The notes beneath the pieces were generated by a model. The model was not told where the DNA came from. It was given only the letters and a program-made list of their open reading frames with translations, and did not search any database. Both the position numbers and the translations under genes were made by a program. From an uncultured Polaribacter sp. (GTDB lineage: Bacteria > Bacteroidota > Bacteroidia > Flavobacteriales > Flavobacteriaceae), in NCBI GenBank assembly GCA_943846595.1, contig OX044355.1, positions 1,852,199 to 1,916,198 on the forward strand: a stretch of 64,000 bases of DNA. The letters run 5' to 3'. This document shows, in pieces, positions 46,735 to 57,571 of this stretch. Every line of letters begins with the position of its first letter. Position 1 is the stretch's first letter.

Positions 46735-46776
46735 TACAAATGACATTTGTAAAATAGCAATAAGCTTACTATTTTA
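46735..46776. repeat. Two palindromic stem-loops upstream of topB
   Basis: TACAAATG-A-CATTTGTA (46735-46751) is a perfect 17-base palindrome; TAAAATAG (46750-46757) and CTATTTTA (46769-46776) form a second inverted repeat that overlaps the first by two bases, with the inner TAAGCTTA also palindromic. No T run follows, so it is not a good terminator of the acetyltransferase gene. It ends 53 bases before the topB start and could be an operator or a message hairpin. Confidence 0.45.
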
Positions 46777-46829
46777 TCAAATAATTCCTAATTATTTCAC
46801 TATTTTCGAATTCCTAAACCCCATCACTA

Positions 46830-49172
46830 TTGAAAGTCTGTATTGCCGAAAAGCCAAGTGTCGCAAGAGAAATCGCTAATATACTAGGTGCCAACACAAA
46901 ACGTGATGGTTACTATGAAGGTAATGGCTATGCTGTAACTTATACCTTTGGGCATTTGTGCACACTTTTAGAACCCAAAGACTACAAACCACATTGGAAG
47001 AGTTGGGATTTGAACAACTTACCGATGTTACCAGAACGTTTTGACACCAAAGTAACAAGCAATGAGGGCATCAAAAAACAATTCAATATTGTAAAATCTT
47101 TATTTGACAAAGCTACGGTTGTAATCAACTGTGGGGATGCAGGAACCGAAGGAGAACTCATTCAACGCTGGGTGATTAACCAAGCGGGGTATAAAGGAGA
47201 AGTGCAACGTTTGTGGATTTCATCACTAACAGAAGAAGCGATTAAAGAAGGTTTTAAAAACTTAAAACCTGCGGACCAATACGACAATTTATATTATGCA
47301 GGATTTTCGCGCGCTATTGGAGATTGGTTATTGGGATTAAATGCAACTCGATTGTACACCGTAAAATATGGCGGTTACCAACAAGTTTTATCCGTTGGTA
47401 GAGTACAAACTCCTACCCTTGCCATGATGGTCAATCGTTTTAAAGAAATTCAACAATTTAAACCACAACCCTATTGGGAATTGCAAACCACTTATAGAAA
47501 TACACTTTTTAATTATGAAGACGGACGTTTTCTAAAACAAGAAGATGGACAGGTTTTAGCCAATAAAATAAACGCTTCCGATTTCGAAATTGTTTCTGTT
47601 ACTAAAAAGAAAGGGAAAGAATATGCACCAAAACTATTTGATTTAACCGGTTTGCAAGTGTATTGCAATAATAAATTTGGTTATTCTGCAGATGAAACCT
47701 TAAAAATGGTGCAGAAGTTATACGAAATGAAAGTAGTTACCTATCCCAGAGTGGATACTACTTTTTTACCGAATGATGTTTACCCTAAAATTGCCGGTAT
47801 CTTATCTAAATTAACCCATTACAATTCACTAACACAATCGCTTTTAGGTACCAAGATACCAAAATCAAAACGGATTTTTGATGATAAAAAAGTAACCGAT
47901 CACCACGCCATTATTCCGACAGGAATGCAAGTGAATCTACAATACAATCAGCAACAAGTGTACGACATCATTACCCGAAGATTTATCGGAGTCTTTTATC
48001 CAGATTCTGAGGTTTCTAATACTTCAGTAATTGGAAAAGCTGCAGAAGTACCCTTTAAAACCAATGGTAAAGAAATTTTGACCAAAGGTTGGCGGGTTGC
48101 CTTTGAGACCGAGGAGAGGAAGATGAAAGCGCTTCGACAAGCTCAAAATAACAATAATGAAGAAACTAAAAGTTTACCTGCCTTTGTAAAAGGAGAAAAA
48201 GGAACGCACCAACCTTCGTTTTTAGAAAAAGAAACGAAACCACCGCGAAATTATACAGAAGCAAGTTTATTGCGCGCCATGGAGACTGCTGGAAAGCAAG
48301 TAGATGATGATAAAATGCGCGAATTAATGAAAGAAAACGGCATTGGAAGACCTTCTACCAGAGCGAGTATTATTGAGACTTTATTCCGAAGAAAATATAT
48401 TGAACGTAAAAAGAAATTGGTTATCGCAACTCAAACAGGGATCGATCTCATTGATTTGATTGATAATGAATTATTAAAATCTGCGGAACTCACAGGACGT
48501 TGGGAAAAGCGTTTGAAAGAAATTGAGCGAGGAGAATTTAATGCAGGTACCTTCATTAATAATATGAAGAAAATGGTGGATGAGTTGGTCTATGAAGTGC
48601 GAGCTAACAAATCTGTAAAACGAATTTCATCTTTTATTGAAAAAGGAAATCAAACAAAAAATCCAAAACCGATTAAAGCAAAAACAACAAAATCGAAAAA
48701 TGAAGTTGTTGGAAAATCCTGCCCCAAATGTAAAAAAGGTACCTTGATAAAAGGGTCATCTGCTTTTGGCTGTTCTGAATATAAAAACAATTGTAATTTA
48801 AAAATTCCCTTTGAAATCTATGGGAAGAAAGTTTCTGAAAATCAAATCATACGATTGGTTGACAAAGGCTGTAGCACAAATTTAAAAGGTTTTAAAACGG
48901 CAACAGGAACTGTAGAAGGACTCCTTCGATTTGATGCAGATTTCAGCCTCCTTTTAGAACCCAAAAAACCACCGATAAAAACAGCAACTGCCTCGAACAA
49001 AATCAGTTGTCCGAAATGTAAAAAAGGAACGCTCTTAAAAGGAAAAACGGCTTATGGGTGTTCGGATTATAAAGTGGGCTGTAATTTTATATTTACTTTT
49101 GATACCATAAAAAAAATCGCCAATGGTGAACCATTGACGAAGGATTTGGTTTTGAAAATTATCCGTGAATAA
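46830..49172 (+). CDS. topB: DNA topoisomerase III (TopB-type type IA)
   Basis: Type IA topoisomerase that decatenates single-stranded regions. 780 residues from a TTG start, chosen because the conserved N-terminus MKVCIAEKPSVAREIANILG begins there. TOPRIM acidic motif NCGDAGTEGELIQRW, catalytic Tyr in VTYPRVDTTFLP, then NGIGRPSTRASIIETLFRR. The tail carries two copies of a Cys4 zinc-ribbon-like module (CPKCKKGTLIKGSSAFGC near residue 631 and CPKCKKGTLLKGKTAYGC near residue 727). It may be transcribed from a near-consensus TATTTTCG box at 46801-46808. Confidence 0.93.
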   Translation: MKVCIAEKPSVAREIANILGANTKRDGYYEGNGYAVTYTFGHLCTLLEPKDYKPHWKSWDLNNLPMLPERFDTKVTSNEGIKKQFNIVKSLFDKATVVINCGDAGTEGELIQRWVINQAGYKGEVQRLWISSLTEEAIKEGFKNLKPADQYDNLYYAGFSRAIGDWLLGLNATRLYTVKYGGYQQVLSVGRVQTPTLAMMVNRFKEIQQFKPQPYWELQTTYRNTLFNYEDGRFLKQEDGQVLANKINASDFEIVSVTKKKGKEYAPKLFDLTGLQVYCNNKFGYSADETLKMVQKLYEMKVVTYPRVDTTFLPNDVYPKIAGILSKLTHYNSLTQSLLGTKIPKSKRIFDDKKVTDHHAIIPTGMQVNLQYNQQQVYDIITRRFIGVFYPDSEVSNTSVIGKAAEVPFKTNGKEILTKGWRVAFETEERKMKALRQAQNNNNEETKSLPAFVKGEKGTHQPSFLEKETKPPRNYTEASLLRAMETAGKQVDDDKMRELMKENGIGRPSTRASIIETLFRRKYIERKKKLVIATQTGIDLIDLIDNELLKSAELTGRWEKRLKEIERGEFNAGTFINNMKKMVDELVYEVRANKSVKRISSFIEKGNQTKNPKPIKAKTTKSKNEVVGKSCPKCKKGTLIKGSSAFGCSEYKNNCNLKIPFEIYGKKVSENQIIRLVDKGCSTNLKGFKTATGTVEGLLRFDADFSLLLEPKKPPIKTATASNKISCPKCKKGTLLKGKTAYGCSDYKVGCNFIFTFDTIKKIANGEPLTKDLVLKIIRE

Positions 49173-49174
49173 GA

Positions 49175-50752
49175 TTACAAAATATAATCTGTACTTATGA
49201 AATTGGAGATTTTCTTATCTAATAAGTCTTGTAAAATTGCATTGTTATAAGGGCTATCTTTAGACGCCAAAAACGTTCTAATTGAAAAGGATCGCAGTGC
49301 ATCATGAACACTTAAAGTCCCCGTTGCAGAATCTTTTCTTCCGGTAAAGGGATACACATCAGGACCTCTTTGACAAGAACTATTTAAATTCACACGACAC
49401 ACTAAATTTACCAATGTATCAATTAAGGGCGCTAAAGTATTCGCATTACTACCAAAAATACTGACTTGTTGTCCGTAATTTGAAGCAGCCATATCATCTA
49501 AGGGCTCATTAATATCTGAAAAGGCAACAACTGGAGTTACCGGACCAAATTGCTCCTCATGAAAAACACGCATGTCTTTATTTACAGGGTATAAAACTGC
49601 TGGAAATATATAATTTTCAGAATGTTCGCCTCCTTTTTTATTCATGACTTTTGCTCCTTTCTGCAATGCATCATCAATTAATTCTTGAATATAACTTGGT
49701 TTGTCTACTTCTGGTAATGGAGTTAATTTAACACCTTCTTCCCAGGGGTTTCCAAATTTTAAAGCATCCACCTTCTCAGAAAAACGCTTGTTAAATTCAT
49801 CTACAATTTCTTCATGAACGTATAAAACCTTCAAAGCAGTGCAACGCTGCCCATTAAAAGACATTGCTCCTGCGATACATTCATTAATTGCCAAGTCTAA
49901 ATCGGCATCTTTTAAAACAATGGCTGGATTATTAGCTTCCAAGCCTAAAATCTGTCGCAATCTATTTTTTCTAGGATGGTGTGCTTGTAAAGCATTGGCC
50001 GATTTGCTATTTCCTATTAAAGCCAAAACATCTACTTTACCTGTTTTCATGATGGGTGTTGCCAAGGTTCTTCCACGACCGTAGATAATATTTACCACAC
50101 CTTTTGGAAAACTATTTTCAAACGCTTCCAATAAGGGAGCTATTAGGAGTACTCCATATTTTGCAGGTTTGAAAACAACAGTATTCCCCATAATTAGTGC
50201 AGGAATTAACAGGGAAAAAGTTTCATTTAACGGATAATTATATGGTCCTAAACACAAAACAACTCCCAAAGGTCCTCGTCTTACGTGGGCATAAACTCCT
50301 GAGTTTTTTTCCAATTTTGCAGAATTACGATCCATCTGCTTATAGTCCTCTATCGTATCGTAAATGTATTCGACTGTTCTATCAAATTCTTTTTCTGAAT
50401 CGGGCAAGGTTTTCCCGATCTCCCACATTAATAGTTTTACAATTTCATCGCGCTTGGTTTTCATTTGTACAACAAATTTCTGCATGGCAGCAATTCTACC
50501 TTCCACTTTCATTGTTGGCCAAAGTCCTTTTCCTTCATCAAAGGCATTACAAGCAGCATCTAAAGCTTCTAGAGCTTGTGCTTCTCCCAATTGAGGAACA
50601 CTTCCTAGGAGGGTTGGTTTGTAATCTGGCGTTGAAGAAATTGTAGAAAGAACATCGGCTGTTTCTCCCGACCATTTTTTTAATTCTCCAGCTATTAAAT
50701 AGCTTTTTTGATGTAATAGTGAGGTAATCTTATATTTTTCAGGTACTCCCAT
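49175..50752 (-). CDS. gapN: NADP-dependent glyceraldehyde-3-phosphate dehydrogenase (GapN type)
   Basis: Non-phosphorylating oxidation of glyceraldehyde-3-phosphate to 3-phosphoglycerate, producing NADPH. 525 residues of the aldehyde dehydrogenase superfamily: catalytic Cys304 in FNGQRCTAL, Glu272 in LGLEANNP, nucleotide-binding VVFKPAKYG, and the GapN-like [22 protein letters not shown] and C-terminal [18 protein letters not shown]. It is only 32 bases behind ilvA on the same strand, so it may share the ilv transcript and help supply NADPH to IlvC. It stops 2 bases from topB on the opposite strand. Another sugar-acid aldehyde dehydrogenase is the alternative. Confidence 0.88.
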   Translation of the reverse strand: MGVPEKYKITSLLHQKSYLIAGELKKWSGETADVLSTISSTPDYKPTLLGSVPQLGEAQALEALDAACNAFDEGKGLWPTMKVEGRIAAMQKFVVQMKTKRDEIVKLLMWEIGKTLPDSEKEFDRTVEYIYDTIEDYKQMDRNSAKLEKNSGVYAHVRRGPLGVVLCLGPYNYPLNETFSLLIPALIMGNTVVFKPAKYGVLLIAPLLEAFENSFPKGVVNIIYGRGRTLATPIMKTGKVDVLALIGNSKSANALQAHHPRKNRLRQILGLEANNPAIVLKDADLDLAINECIAGAMSFNGQRCTALKVLYVHEEIVDEFNKRFSEKVDALKFGNPWEEGVKLTPLPEVDKPSYIQELIDDALQKGAKVMNKKGGEHSENYIFPAVLYPVNKDMRVFHEEQFGPVTPVVAFSDINEPLDDMAASNYGQQVSIFGSNANTLAPLIDTLVNLVCRVNLNSSCQRGPDVYPFTGRKDSATGTLSVHDALRSFSIRTFLASKDSPYNNAILQDLLDKKISNFISTDYIL

Positions 50753-50784
50753 ATCTTAAATATAATTTATAATCGTTTCTAAAT

Positions 50785-52047
50785 TTACACTAAAAATTGA
50801 AATAAATCGGGTTTGTTGTTTAAATAATCTCCAAAAAAATTCTTTTCCTTCATTTTTGAAATTAAAGGCGCTAGGTCATTTGACGACTTTAATTGTAAAC
50901 CAACTACAGCTGCACCGTTTTCTCTATTGGTTTTTTTGGTATATTCAAAATGAGTAATATCATCATTTGGACCTAAAATATCTACCAAAAATTCTTTCAA
51001 TGCTCCCGCTCTTTGTGGGAATTTAATTATGAAGTAATGTTTTAAGTTGGCATATAACAGCGCTCTTTCCTTAATTTCTGCGGTTCGAGTAATGTCGTTA
51101 TTACTTCCACTTACGATACAAACAACATTTTTTCCACGAATTTCATCTGCATAGCTATCTAATGCAGCAATACTTAACGCTCCTGCTGGTTCAACAACAA
51201 TGGCGTCTTTGTTGTATAAATCTAGAATCGTTTGACATACTTTCCCTTCCGGAATTGTAATCATATCGGATAAGTTTTGCAAACAGATATCAAAGTTCAA
51301 ATCGCCGACTCTTTTTACAGCAGCGCCATCTACAAAAGCATCAATTGTGTCTAAAGCGATTACTATTTTATGAGTGATAGAAGTCTTCATTGATGGAGCT
51401 CCTTCTGGCTCTATTCCGATAATTTTTGTTTCGGGTGATAGGTGTTTGAAAACTGCAGATAAGCCTGACGATAAACCTCCACCTCCTACTGCTACAAAAA
51501 CGTAATCAATTTTTACTAAAGCTTGATTCAGGATTTCTAATCCAACAGTTGCTTGCCCTTCAATCACCTTTTCATCATTAAAAGGATGAATGAATGTTTT
51601 GTCTTCTGTTTTACAGGCGACTATGGACGCATGATAGGCATCATCAAAAGTATCTCCTTCAATGACAACCTCAATAAAATCTTCACCAAACATTTTTACC
51701 TGCTCAATCTTCTGATTTGGGGTTGGTGAGGGCATATAAATAGTACCTTTTATCTGTAATAACTTACATGATAGTGCCACACCTTGCGCATGATTTCCTG
51801 CACTGGCACAGACAATTCCTTTTTCTCTTTGCGCTGGTGACAAAGAGGACATTTTATTATAAGCACCTCTTATTTTATAAGATCGGACGACTTGTAAGTC
51901 CTCTCTTTTAAATAATATATTGGCTCCAAATTTTTTTGAATTTTGAACATTTTGGCTCAATGGTGTAATAGAAGCCACTCCTTTTAAATTTGAAGCGGCT
52001 GCTTTTACATTTTCTAAACTTGGAAAATAGGTGGTTTTAAGTTGCAT
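50785..52047 (-). CDS. ilvA: Threonine dehydratase
   Basis: PLP enzyme that deaminates threonine to 2-oxobutyrate, the entry step to isoleucine. 420 residues: PLP lysine K58 in SYKIRGAYN, VCASAGNHAQGVA, VAVGGGGLSSGL, and a single ACT-like C-terminal domain (HYFIIKFPQRAGALKEFL) instead of the two found in E. coli IlvA. This short form is common in Bacteroidota and Firmicutes and may still be regulated by Ile or Val. It starts 3 bases after ilvC, last of the ilv genes. Confidence 0.94.
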   Translation of the reverse strand: MQLKTTYFPSLENVKAAASNLKGVASITPLSQNVQNSKKFGANILFKREDLQVVRSYKIRGAYNKMSSLSPAQREKGIVCASAGNHAQGVALSCKLLQIKGTIYMPSPTPNQKIEQVKMFGEDFIEVVIEGDTFDDAYHASIVACKTEDKTFIHPFNDEKVIEGQATVGLEILNQALVKIDYVFVAVGGGGLSSGLSAVFKHLSPETKIIGIEPEGAPSMKTSITHKIVIALDTIDAFVDGAAVKRVGDLNFDICLQNLSDMITIPEGKVCQTILDLYNKDAIVVEPAGALSIAALDSYADEIRGKNVVCIVSGSNNDITRTAEIKERALLYANLKHYFIIKFPQRAGALKEFLVDILGPNDDITHFEYTKKTNRENGAAVVGLQLKSSNDLAPLISKMKEKNFFGDYLNNKPDLFQFLV

Positions 52048-52050
52048 TAA

Positions 52051-53529
52051 TTATGCTTCTGATGTAATTACTTTCATTGCGGTCATTGAGGCTCTTAGCT
52101 GTGCACCAATGATTTCAACTGGATGATTTCTGATTGCACTATTCACAGCAATTAACTCTTGATTGTCTACGCCATTTTCATTTGTAAAGGCTTTTCCAAT
52201 AATATTTGTTTTTACTGTTTTCATAAAATCTGTTAACAACGGCTTACAGGCATGATCAAATAAATAACATCCGTATTCTGCAGTATCAGAAATCACTCGA
52301 TTCATTTCAAATAATTTTTTACGTGCAATGGTATTTGCTATTAATGGTGTTTCATGTAAGGATTCATAATACGCAGATTCCTCAATGATTCCCGCTGCAG
52401 TCATTGCCTCAAAAGCCAACTCTACACCTGCTCTAACAAAAGCTACTAATAAAGTACCGTGATCAAAATATTCTTGTTCAGGAATTTCTTGCGCTGTAAG
52501 TTCTTGTTTTTCAAAAGCGGTTTCTCCAGTGGCAGCTCTCCAAGACAATAAATTTTTGTCATTGTTTGCCCAATCTTCCATCATCGTTTTTGAAAAATGC
52601 CCAGAAATAATATCGTCCATATGCTTGTTGAATAGTGGACGCATAATCTCTTTTAATTCTTCTGAAATTCGAAATGCTTCAATTTTTGCTGGATTTGACA
52701 AACGATCCATCATGTTGGTAATTCCACCATGTTTTAAGGCTTCTGTTGTGGTTTCCCAACCGTATTGAATGAGTTTTGCAGCATATCCTGGATCAATGCC
52801 TTCAGCAACCATTTTATCAAAAGACAAGATGGCACCTGTTTGTAGCAGACCACATAAAATAGTTTGTTCTCCCATTAAATCGGACTTTACTTCGGCTACA
52901 AAAGAGGACGCCAAAACACCTGCTCTGTCTCCACCCGTTGCAACTGCATAAGCTTTTGCTTGCGCCCAACCTTTATTTTCTGGATCGTTTTCTGGATGTA
53001 CTGCTATTAATGTAGGCACTCCAAAACCACGTTTATATTCTTCACGAACTTCACTTCCTGGACATTTTGGTGCCACCATAATTACAGTTAAGTCTTTACG
53101 AATCTGCATTCCTTCTTCTACAATATTAAAACCATGAGAATAGCTTAACGTAGCATTTTTCTTCATTAACGGCATAATCGTTGTTACAACGTTTGTATGC
53201 TGTTTGTCTGGCGTTAAATTCAATACTAAATCTGCTGAAGGAATCAATTCTTCATAGGTTCCCACTGTAAAACCATTGGAGGTTGCATTGAGGTATGAAT
53301 CTCTTTTTTGATCAATGGCTGCTTGACGTAAAGTATATGAAATATCCAAACCTGAATCTCGCATGTTCAATCCTTGATTCAATCCTTGTGCTCCACAACC
53401 TACAATTACAATTTTCTTTCCTTTTAATGCTTGGACACCGTCTACAAATTCTGAGGAATCCATAAACCTACATTTTCCTAATTGCTCTAATTGATTTCTT
53501 AATGATAATGTGTTAAAATAATTTGACAT
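52051..53529 (-). CDS. ilvC: Ketol-acid reductoisomerase, class II
   Basis: Isomerises and reduces acetolactate or acetohydroxybutyrate with NADPH and Mg2+. 492 residues is the long (class II, E. coli-like) form with a duplicated C-terminal domain. NADPH site [20 protein letters not shown]; the following loop keeps the Arg/Lys residues of the NADPH-specific form ([13 protein letters not shown]). Mg-binding acidic residues lie in [13 protein letters not shown]. It is 12 bases after ilvN and 3 bases before ilvA. Confidence 0.96.
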   Translation of the reverse strand: MSNYFNTLSLRNQLEQLGKCRFMDSSEFVDGVQALKGKKIVIVGCGAQGLNQGLNMRDSGLDISYTLRQAAIDQKRDSYLNATSNGFTVGTYEELIPSADLVLNLTPDKQHTNVVTTIMPLMKKNATLSYSHGFNIVEEGMQIRKDLTVIMVAPKCPGSEVREEYKRGFGVPTLIAVHPENDPENKGWAQAKAYAVATGGDRAGVLASSFVAEVKSDLMGEQTILCGLLQTGAILSFDKMVAEGIDPGYAAKLIQYGWETTTEALKHGGITNMMDRLSNPAKIEAFRISEELKEIMRPLFNKHMDDIISGHFSKTMMEDWANNDKNLLSWRAATGETAFEKQELTAQEIPEQEYFDHGTLLVAFVRAGVELAFEAMTAAGIIEESAYYESLHETPLIANTIARKKLFEMNRVISDTAEYGCYLFDHACKPLLTDFMKTVKTNIIGKAFTNENGVDNQELIAVNSAIRNHPVEIIGAQLRASMTAMKVITSEA

Positions 53530-53541
53530 TTTTAATTTAAT

Positions 53542-54069
53542 TTAGTTAAATGCAGTCAGCATTTGTGAAATTTCCATGGGTTGTTTTGATACTGATACTC
53601 TACCAGAACGTGTAAACTGTAATATTCCAAAAGGTTTTAATTCTTTATAAATTAAATCAACCTCTTCTTTTCTTCCTGATTTTTCTATCACAAAAAAAGA
53701 TTTATTAACGGTAACAATTCTTGCATTGCTGTCTTTGATGATGTTCTGAATTTGTCTTTCTTCAAAGAGTAAGTCAGACTGCATTTTAAAAATACAGGAT
53801 TCTTGATAGATCGTATCTTCATCTTTGTGATAATAGGCCTTTATAACCTCTACTTGCTTTTCTATCTGACCAATGATTTTTTTAATATTATCATCGGCCA
53901 TATTGACCACAATGGTAAATTTAGATACTCCTTCAATTTCTGAAGGCGAGGTATTTAAACTCTCGATATTGATATGTCTTCGCTGAAAAATTGCGGAAAT
54001 TCGATTCAACAAGCCTATGTTATTTTCGGTATAGACTGAGATGGTAAATAATTGTTTTTCTGTACTCAT
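53542..54069 (-). CDS. ilvN: Acetolactate synthase regulatory subunit
   Basis: Small subunit that activates acetolactate synthase and carries feedback by valine. 175 residues: the N-terminal ACT domain ENNIGLLNRISAIFQRRHINIESL is clear with the conserved N-x-x-G-L-L-x-R-I, and a second C-terminal ACT-like domain follows (RIVTVNKSFFVIEKSG). It is 38 bases after ilvB and 12 before ilvC in the ilv operon. Confidence 0.95.
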   Translation of the reverse strand: MSTEKQLFTISVYTENNIGLLNRISAIFQRRHINIESLNTSPSEIEGVSKFTIVVNMADDNIKKIIGQIEKQVEVIKAYYHKDEDTIYQESCIFKMQSDLLFEERQIQNIIKDSNARIVTVNKSFFVIEKSGRKEEVDLIYKELKPFGILQFTRSGRVSVSKQPMEISQMLTAFN

Positions 54070-54107
54070 ATTTGTTAAAATATTTCTTCGTTGTACCCTC
54101 TATTATT

Positions 54108-55841
54108 TTATGACAAACGGATATCTGAAACACTTGCTCCGGATGGAACCATTGGAAATACATTTCCTTCTTTTTCTACACAAACTTCCAGAAAATAGGC
54201 TTCTTTACTTTCCATCATTTCTTTAACAGCTGCAGCCAAATCTTCTCGTTTTGTTACTTTTCTTGCTTTTAAATAATAGCCCTCTGCAATGGCAACAAAG
54301 TTGGGGTTGATCATTTCGGTAGATGCATAGCGTTTGTCAAAAAATAACTGCTGCCATTGTCGAACCATTCCTAAAAACTCATTGTTTAAAACTACCACTT
54401 TAACGGCTGCTTTTTGCTGAAAAATAGTTCCTAATTCTTGAATGGTCATTTGATAACCACCATCTCCCGAAATGGAAACCACTTCTCTTTCTGGAGCGGC
54501 CATTTTAGCACCAATAGCTGCAGGCAATCCAAATCCCATGGTTCCTAAACCGCCCGAGGTAATGTTACTTTTTGTTTTATTGAATTCAGCATATCGACAG
54601 GCGATCATTTGATGTTGTCCAACATCTGTAACAATGGCTGCGTCTCCATTACTATGCACATTTATCTGATGAATCACTTCACCCATTGTCAACCCTTCTT
54701 TTGTTGGATAGAGATCATCTTTGATTACCTTCTCGTATTCAATGGCATATAAGTCTTTAAAGGCTTGATGCCAAGCTGTGTGTGTATTCTCATTTATAAG
54801 CGGCAAAATTGCAGTTAAGGTTGCTTTCGCATCTCCTAAAACAGCTACATCTGTTTTTACATTTTTATCAATTTCTGCTGGGTCAATTTCAAAATGAATC
54901 ACTTTTGCTTGTTTCGCATATTTGCTAAGATCTCCTGTAACGCGATCGTCAAAACGCATTCCAATAGCAATCAACAGATCACATTCGTTGGTTAATTTAT
55001 TGGGCGCATAATTACCATGCATGCCCAACATTCCCACATTTAATGGATGTGAAGTTGGCAATGCAGAAGCACCTAAAATGGTCCATGCGGCAGGAATCCC
55101 TGTTTTCTCCACAAATGCCTTAAATGCTGCTTCTGCCTCACTTAAAACAACGCCTTGACCCCATACAATCATTGGTTTTTTGGCTTCATTAATCAGTTTT
55201 GCAGCCGCTTCTAAGGTACCTGAAACTGTTTTAGGAACGGGAACATAACTTCTTACTTTCGTACATTTTTCATAGGCAAAGTCCAATTCGTCAAACTGAG
55301 CATCTTTGGTAATGTCTACCAAAACAGGACCAGGTCTTCCACTTCTAGCAATGAAAAATGCTTTGGCAATCACAGCAGGGATTTCTGAGGCTTTTGTTAC
55401 TTGGCAATTCCATTTTGTGACGGGTGTTGAAATACCCACAATATCAGTTTCTTGAAAGGCATCACTACCCAACAAATGAGAAGGTACTTGTCCCGTAATA
55501 CAAACCATCGGAGTAGAATCGATCTGCGCGTCTGCAATTCCAGTAATTAAATTGGTGGCTCCAGGTCCAGAAGTTGCAATGGCAACGCCTACCTCTCCTG
55601 AAATTCTTGCAAATCCTTGTGCTGAATGGGTAGCTCCTTGTTCATGGCGTGTTAGTACATGGTGTATTTTGTCCTGGTATTTATACAATTCATCATAAAC
55701 GGGCATAATAGCACCGCCTGGATATCCATATAATACCTTTACTCCTTCTTCAATTAAACAACGAACAATGGCTTCACTACCTGTAATTCTTTCGGTAACT
55801 TTTGTAGCTGTTTCTTTATTTTTGATGGTTTGCGTTTCCAT
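54108..55841 (-). CDS. ilvB: Acetolactate synthase large subunit
   Basis: TPP- and FAD-dependent condensation of pyruvate with pyruvate or 2-oxobutyrate, first common step to Val, Leu and Ile. I use the ATG ending at 55841 (577 residues, METQTIKNKETATKVTER); a frame extending to 55907 overlaps ilvD and adds a non-conserved basic stretch. TPP-contacting Glu in YGYPGGAIMPVYDE and RHEQGATHSAQGFAR, TPP-Mg motif SGDGGYQMTIQELGT and VVLNNEFLGMVRQWQ are typical. It lies 47 bases after ilvD. Confidence 0.96.
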   Translation of the reverse strand: METQTIKNKETATKVTERITGSEAIVRCLIEEGVKVLYGYPGGAIMPVYDELYKYQDKIHHVLTRHEQGATHSAQGFARISGEVGVAIATSGPGATNLITGIADAQIDSTPMVCITGQVPSHLLGSDAFQETDIVGISTPVTKWNCQVTKASEIPAVIAKAFFIARSGRPGPVLVDITKDAQFDELDFAYEKCTKVRSYVPVPKTVSGTLEAAAKLINEAKKPMIVWGQGVVLSEAEAAFKAFVEKTGIPAAWTILGASALPTSHPLNVGMLGMHGNYAPNKLTNECDLLIAIGMRFDDRVTGDLSKYAKQAKVIHFEIDPAEIDKNVKTDVAVLGDAKATLTAILPLINENTHTAWHQAFKDLYAIEYEKVIKDDLYPTKEGLTMGEVIHQINVHSNGDAAIVTDVGQHQMIACRYAEFNKTKSNITSGGLGTMGFGLPAAIGAKMAAPEREVVSISGDGGYQMTIQELGTIFQQKAAVKVVVLNNEFLGMVRQWQQLFFDKRYASTEMINPNFVAIAEGYYLKARKVTKREDLAAAVKEMMESKEAYFLEVCVEKEGNVFPMVPSGASVSDIRLS

Positions 55842-55888
55842 ATATTTCTTTTTAACTTTCTGCTTAGACAGAAATGACCTATTGTATG

Positions 55889-57571
55889 TTAAGCATCTGT
55901 AATACATCCTTTTGAAGCGGACGCAACTACTTTTGCATATTTGTATAAGATTCCTTTTTTATGTTTGTATGCAGGTGCCTTCCAATTTGCTTTTCTAGCG
56001 GCTAATTCTGCTTCTGAAAGCAATACATTAATGGTGTTATCTTCTGCACTAATTCGAATCGTATCTCCTGTTTCAATAAGCGCGATGGTTCCACCAGTTT
56101 GTGCTTCTGGCGTAATGTGTCCTACTACAAAACCATGCGTTCCTCCTGAAAAACGACCGTCGGTGATAAGTGCCACCGATTTGCCCAAACCAGCCCCCAT
56201 AATTAAGGATGTAGGCTTTAGCATTTCTGGCATCCCTGGACCTCCTTTAGGACCTACATAGCGAATAACCACAACATCGCCTCTAGAGACTTCTCCTTTT
56301 GAAATTCCTGTATTGGCAGCTTGTTCTCCATCATACACCACTGCTTTTCCTTCAAAAAGTAACCCCTCATTTCCAGAAATTTTAGCCACAGCTCCCTCTT
56401 GAGCAAGGTTTCCATATAAAATTTGAATATTTCCTGAAGATTTAAGCGCCTGGTCTTTTGGATAAATAACGTCTTGAGCGTCTTCCTCAAAAGTCAATGG
56501 TTCCACCTGTGATAAGTTCTCAGCCAATGTTTTTCCAGTAACGGTTAAACATTCTCCATGTAAATAACCATTGTCTAACAAATACTTCATGACTGCTGGT
56601 GTTCCACCAACCCCATGAACATCTTCCATTAAGTATTTACCAGACGGTTTTAAATCGGCAATTAATGGAGTTCGATCACTCACCTTTTGAAAATCTGCTA
56701 AAGTAAAATCGATATCTGCTGCATGCGCAATTGCTAAAAAGTGGAGCACTGCATTTGTAGAGCCTCCCAAAGCATTAACAATGGCAATAGCATTTTCGAT
56801 GGACTTTTTAGAAATAATATCCAACGGTTTTAAATCCAATGCTAATAAGTTCTTAATGGCCAATGCGGTTCTTTCTGCTTCCGATAATTTATTTGGATTT
56901 TCGGCAGGTATTGACGAGTTGTAAGGCAATGCAAAACCCATACACTCTATGGCAGAAGCCATTGTGTTTGCAGTATACATTCCGCCACAGGCCCCCGCTC
57001 CTGGAATGGCTCTTTTTATAATTTCTCGGTATTCTTCTTCTTCAATTTCTCCGGCTACTTTTTGACCTAAGGCTTCAAATGCAGAAACAATATTCAATTT
57101 TTTTCCCTTATAATTTCCAGAGGCAATCGTACCTCCATACATCATGATGGATGGCCTGTTCAATCGCAACATTGCAATTACGGCTCCTGGCATGTTTTTA
57201 TCACAACCAACGACAGAAATTAATCCATCATAACTTTGTGCATGCATCACCGTCTCTATCGAGTCGGCAATTATATCTCTAGAGGCCAACGAATAATTCA
57301 TTCCCGATGTACCCATCGAAATACCATCTGAAACCCCAATCGTATTAAAACCCAAACCCACTAAACCTGCAATCTTAGATTCTACTTTTACTTCTGCTGC
57401 CAAATTGTTTAAGTGCATGTTACATGGATTCCCATCATAGCCTGTACTTGCAATACCAACTTGTGCTTTGTTCATATCATCGTCAGACAAACCTACAGCA
57501 TATAGCATCGCTTGTGATGCCGGCTGAGATTCATCTTGTGTTAGTCTTTTGCTATGTTTATTTAGTTCCAT
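55889..57571 (-). CDS. ilvD: Dihydroxyacid dehydratase
   Basis: Fe-S enzyme giving the 2-oxo acids of Val and Ile. 560 residues. Cluster cysteines are in [18 protein letters not shown] and [31 protein letters not shown] and [19 protein letters not shown] are typical. Start at the ATG ending at 57571, first gene of the ilv run ilvD-ilvB-ilvN-ilvC-ilvA. The 319-base leader before it has a terminator hairpin and a possible leader peptide. Confidence 0.96.
   Translation of the reverse strand: MELNKHSKRLTQDESQPASQAMLYAVGLSDDDMNKAQVGIASTGYDGNPCNMHLNNLAAEVKVESKIAGLVGLGFNTIGVSDGISMGTSGMNYSLASRDIIADSIETVMHAQSYDGLISVVGCDKNMPGAVIAMLRLNRPSIMMYGGTIASGNYKGKKLNIVSAFEALGQKVAGEIEEEEYREIIKRAIPGAGACGGMYTANTMASAIECMGFALPYNSSIPAENPNKLSEAERTALAIKNLLALDLKPLDIISKKSIENAIAIVNALGGSTNAVLHFLAIAHAADIDFTLADFQKVSDRTPLIADLKPSGKYLMEDVHGVGGTPAVMKYLLDNGYLHGECLTVTGKTLAENLSQVEPLTFEEDAQDVIYPKDQALKSSGNIQILYGNLAQEGAVAKISGNEGLLFEGKAVVYDGEQAANTGISKGEVSRGDVVVIRYVGPKGGPGMPEMLKPTSLIMGAGLGKSVALITDGRFSGGTHGFVVGHITPEAQTGGTIALIETGDTIRISAEDNTINVLLSEAELAARKANWKAPAYKHKKGILYKYAKVVASASKGCITDA

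Noticed and set aside
55842..55907. Longer ilvB frame overlapping ilvD
   Set aside because: The extra 22 residues are basic and Tyr/Cys-rich and not like the acetolactate synthase N-terminus; the internal ATG gives a normal protein.
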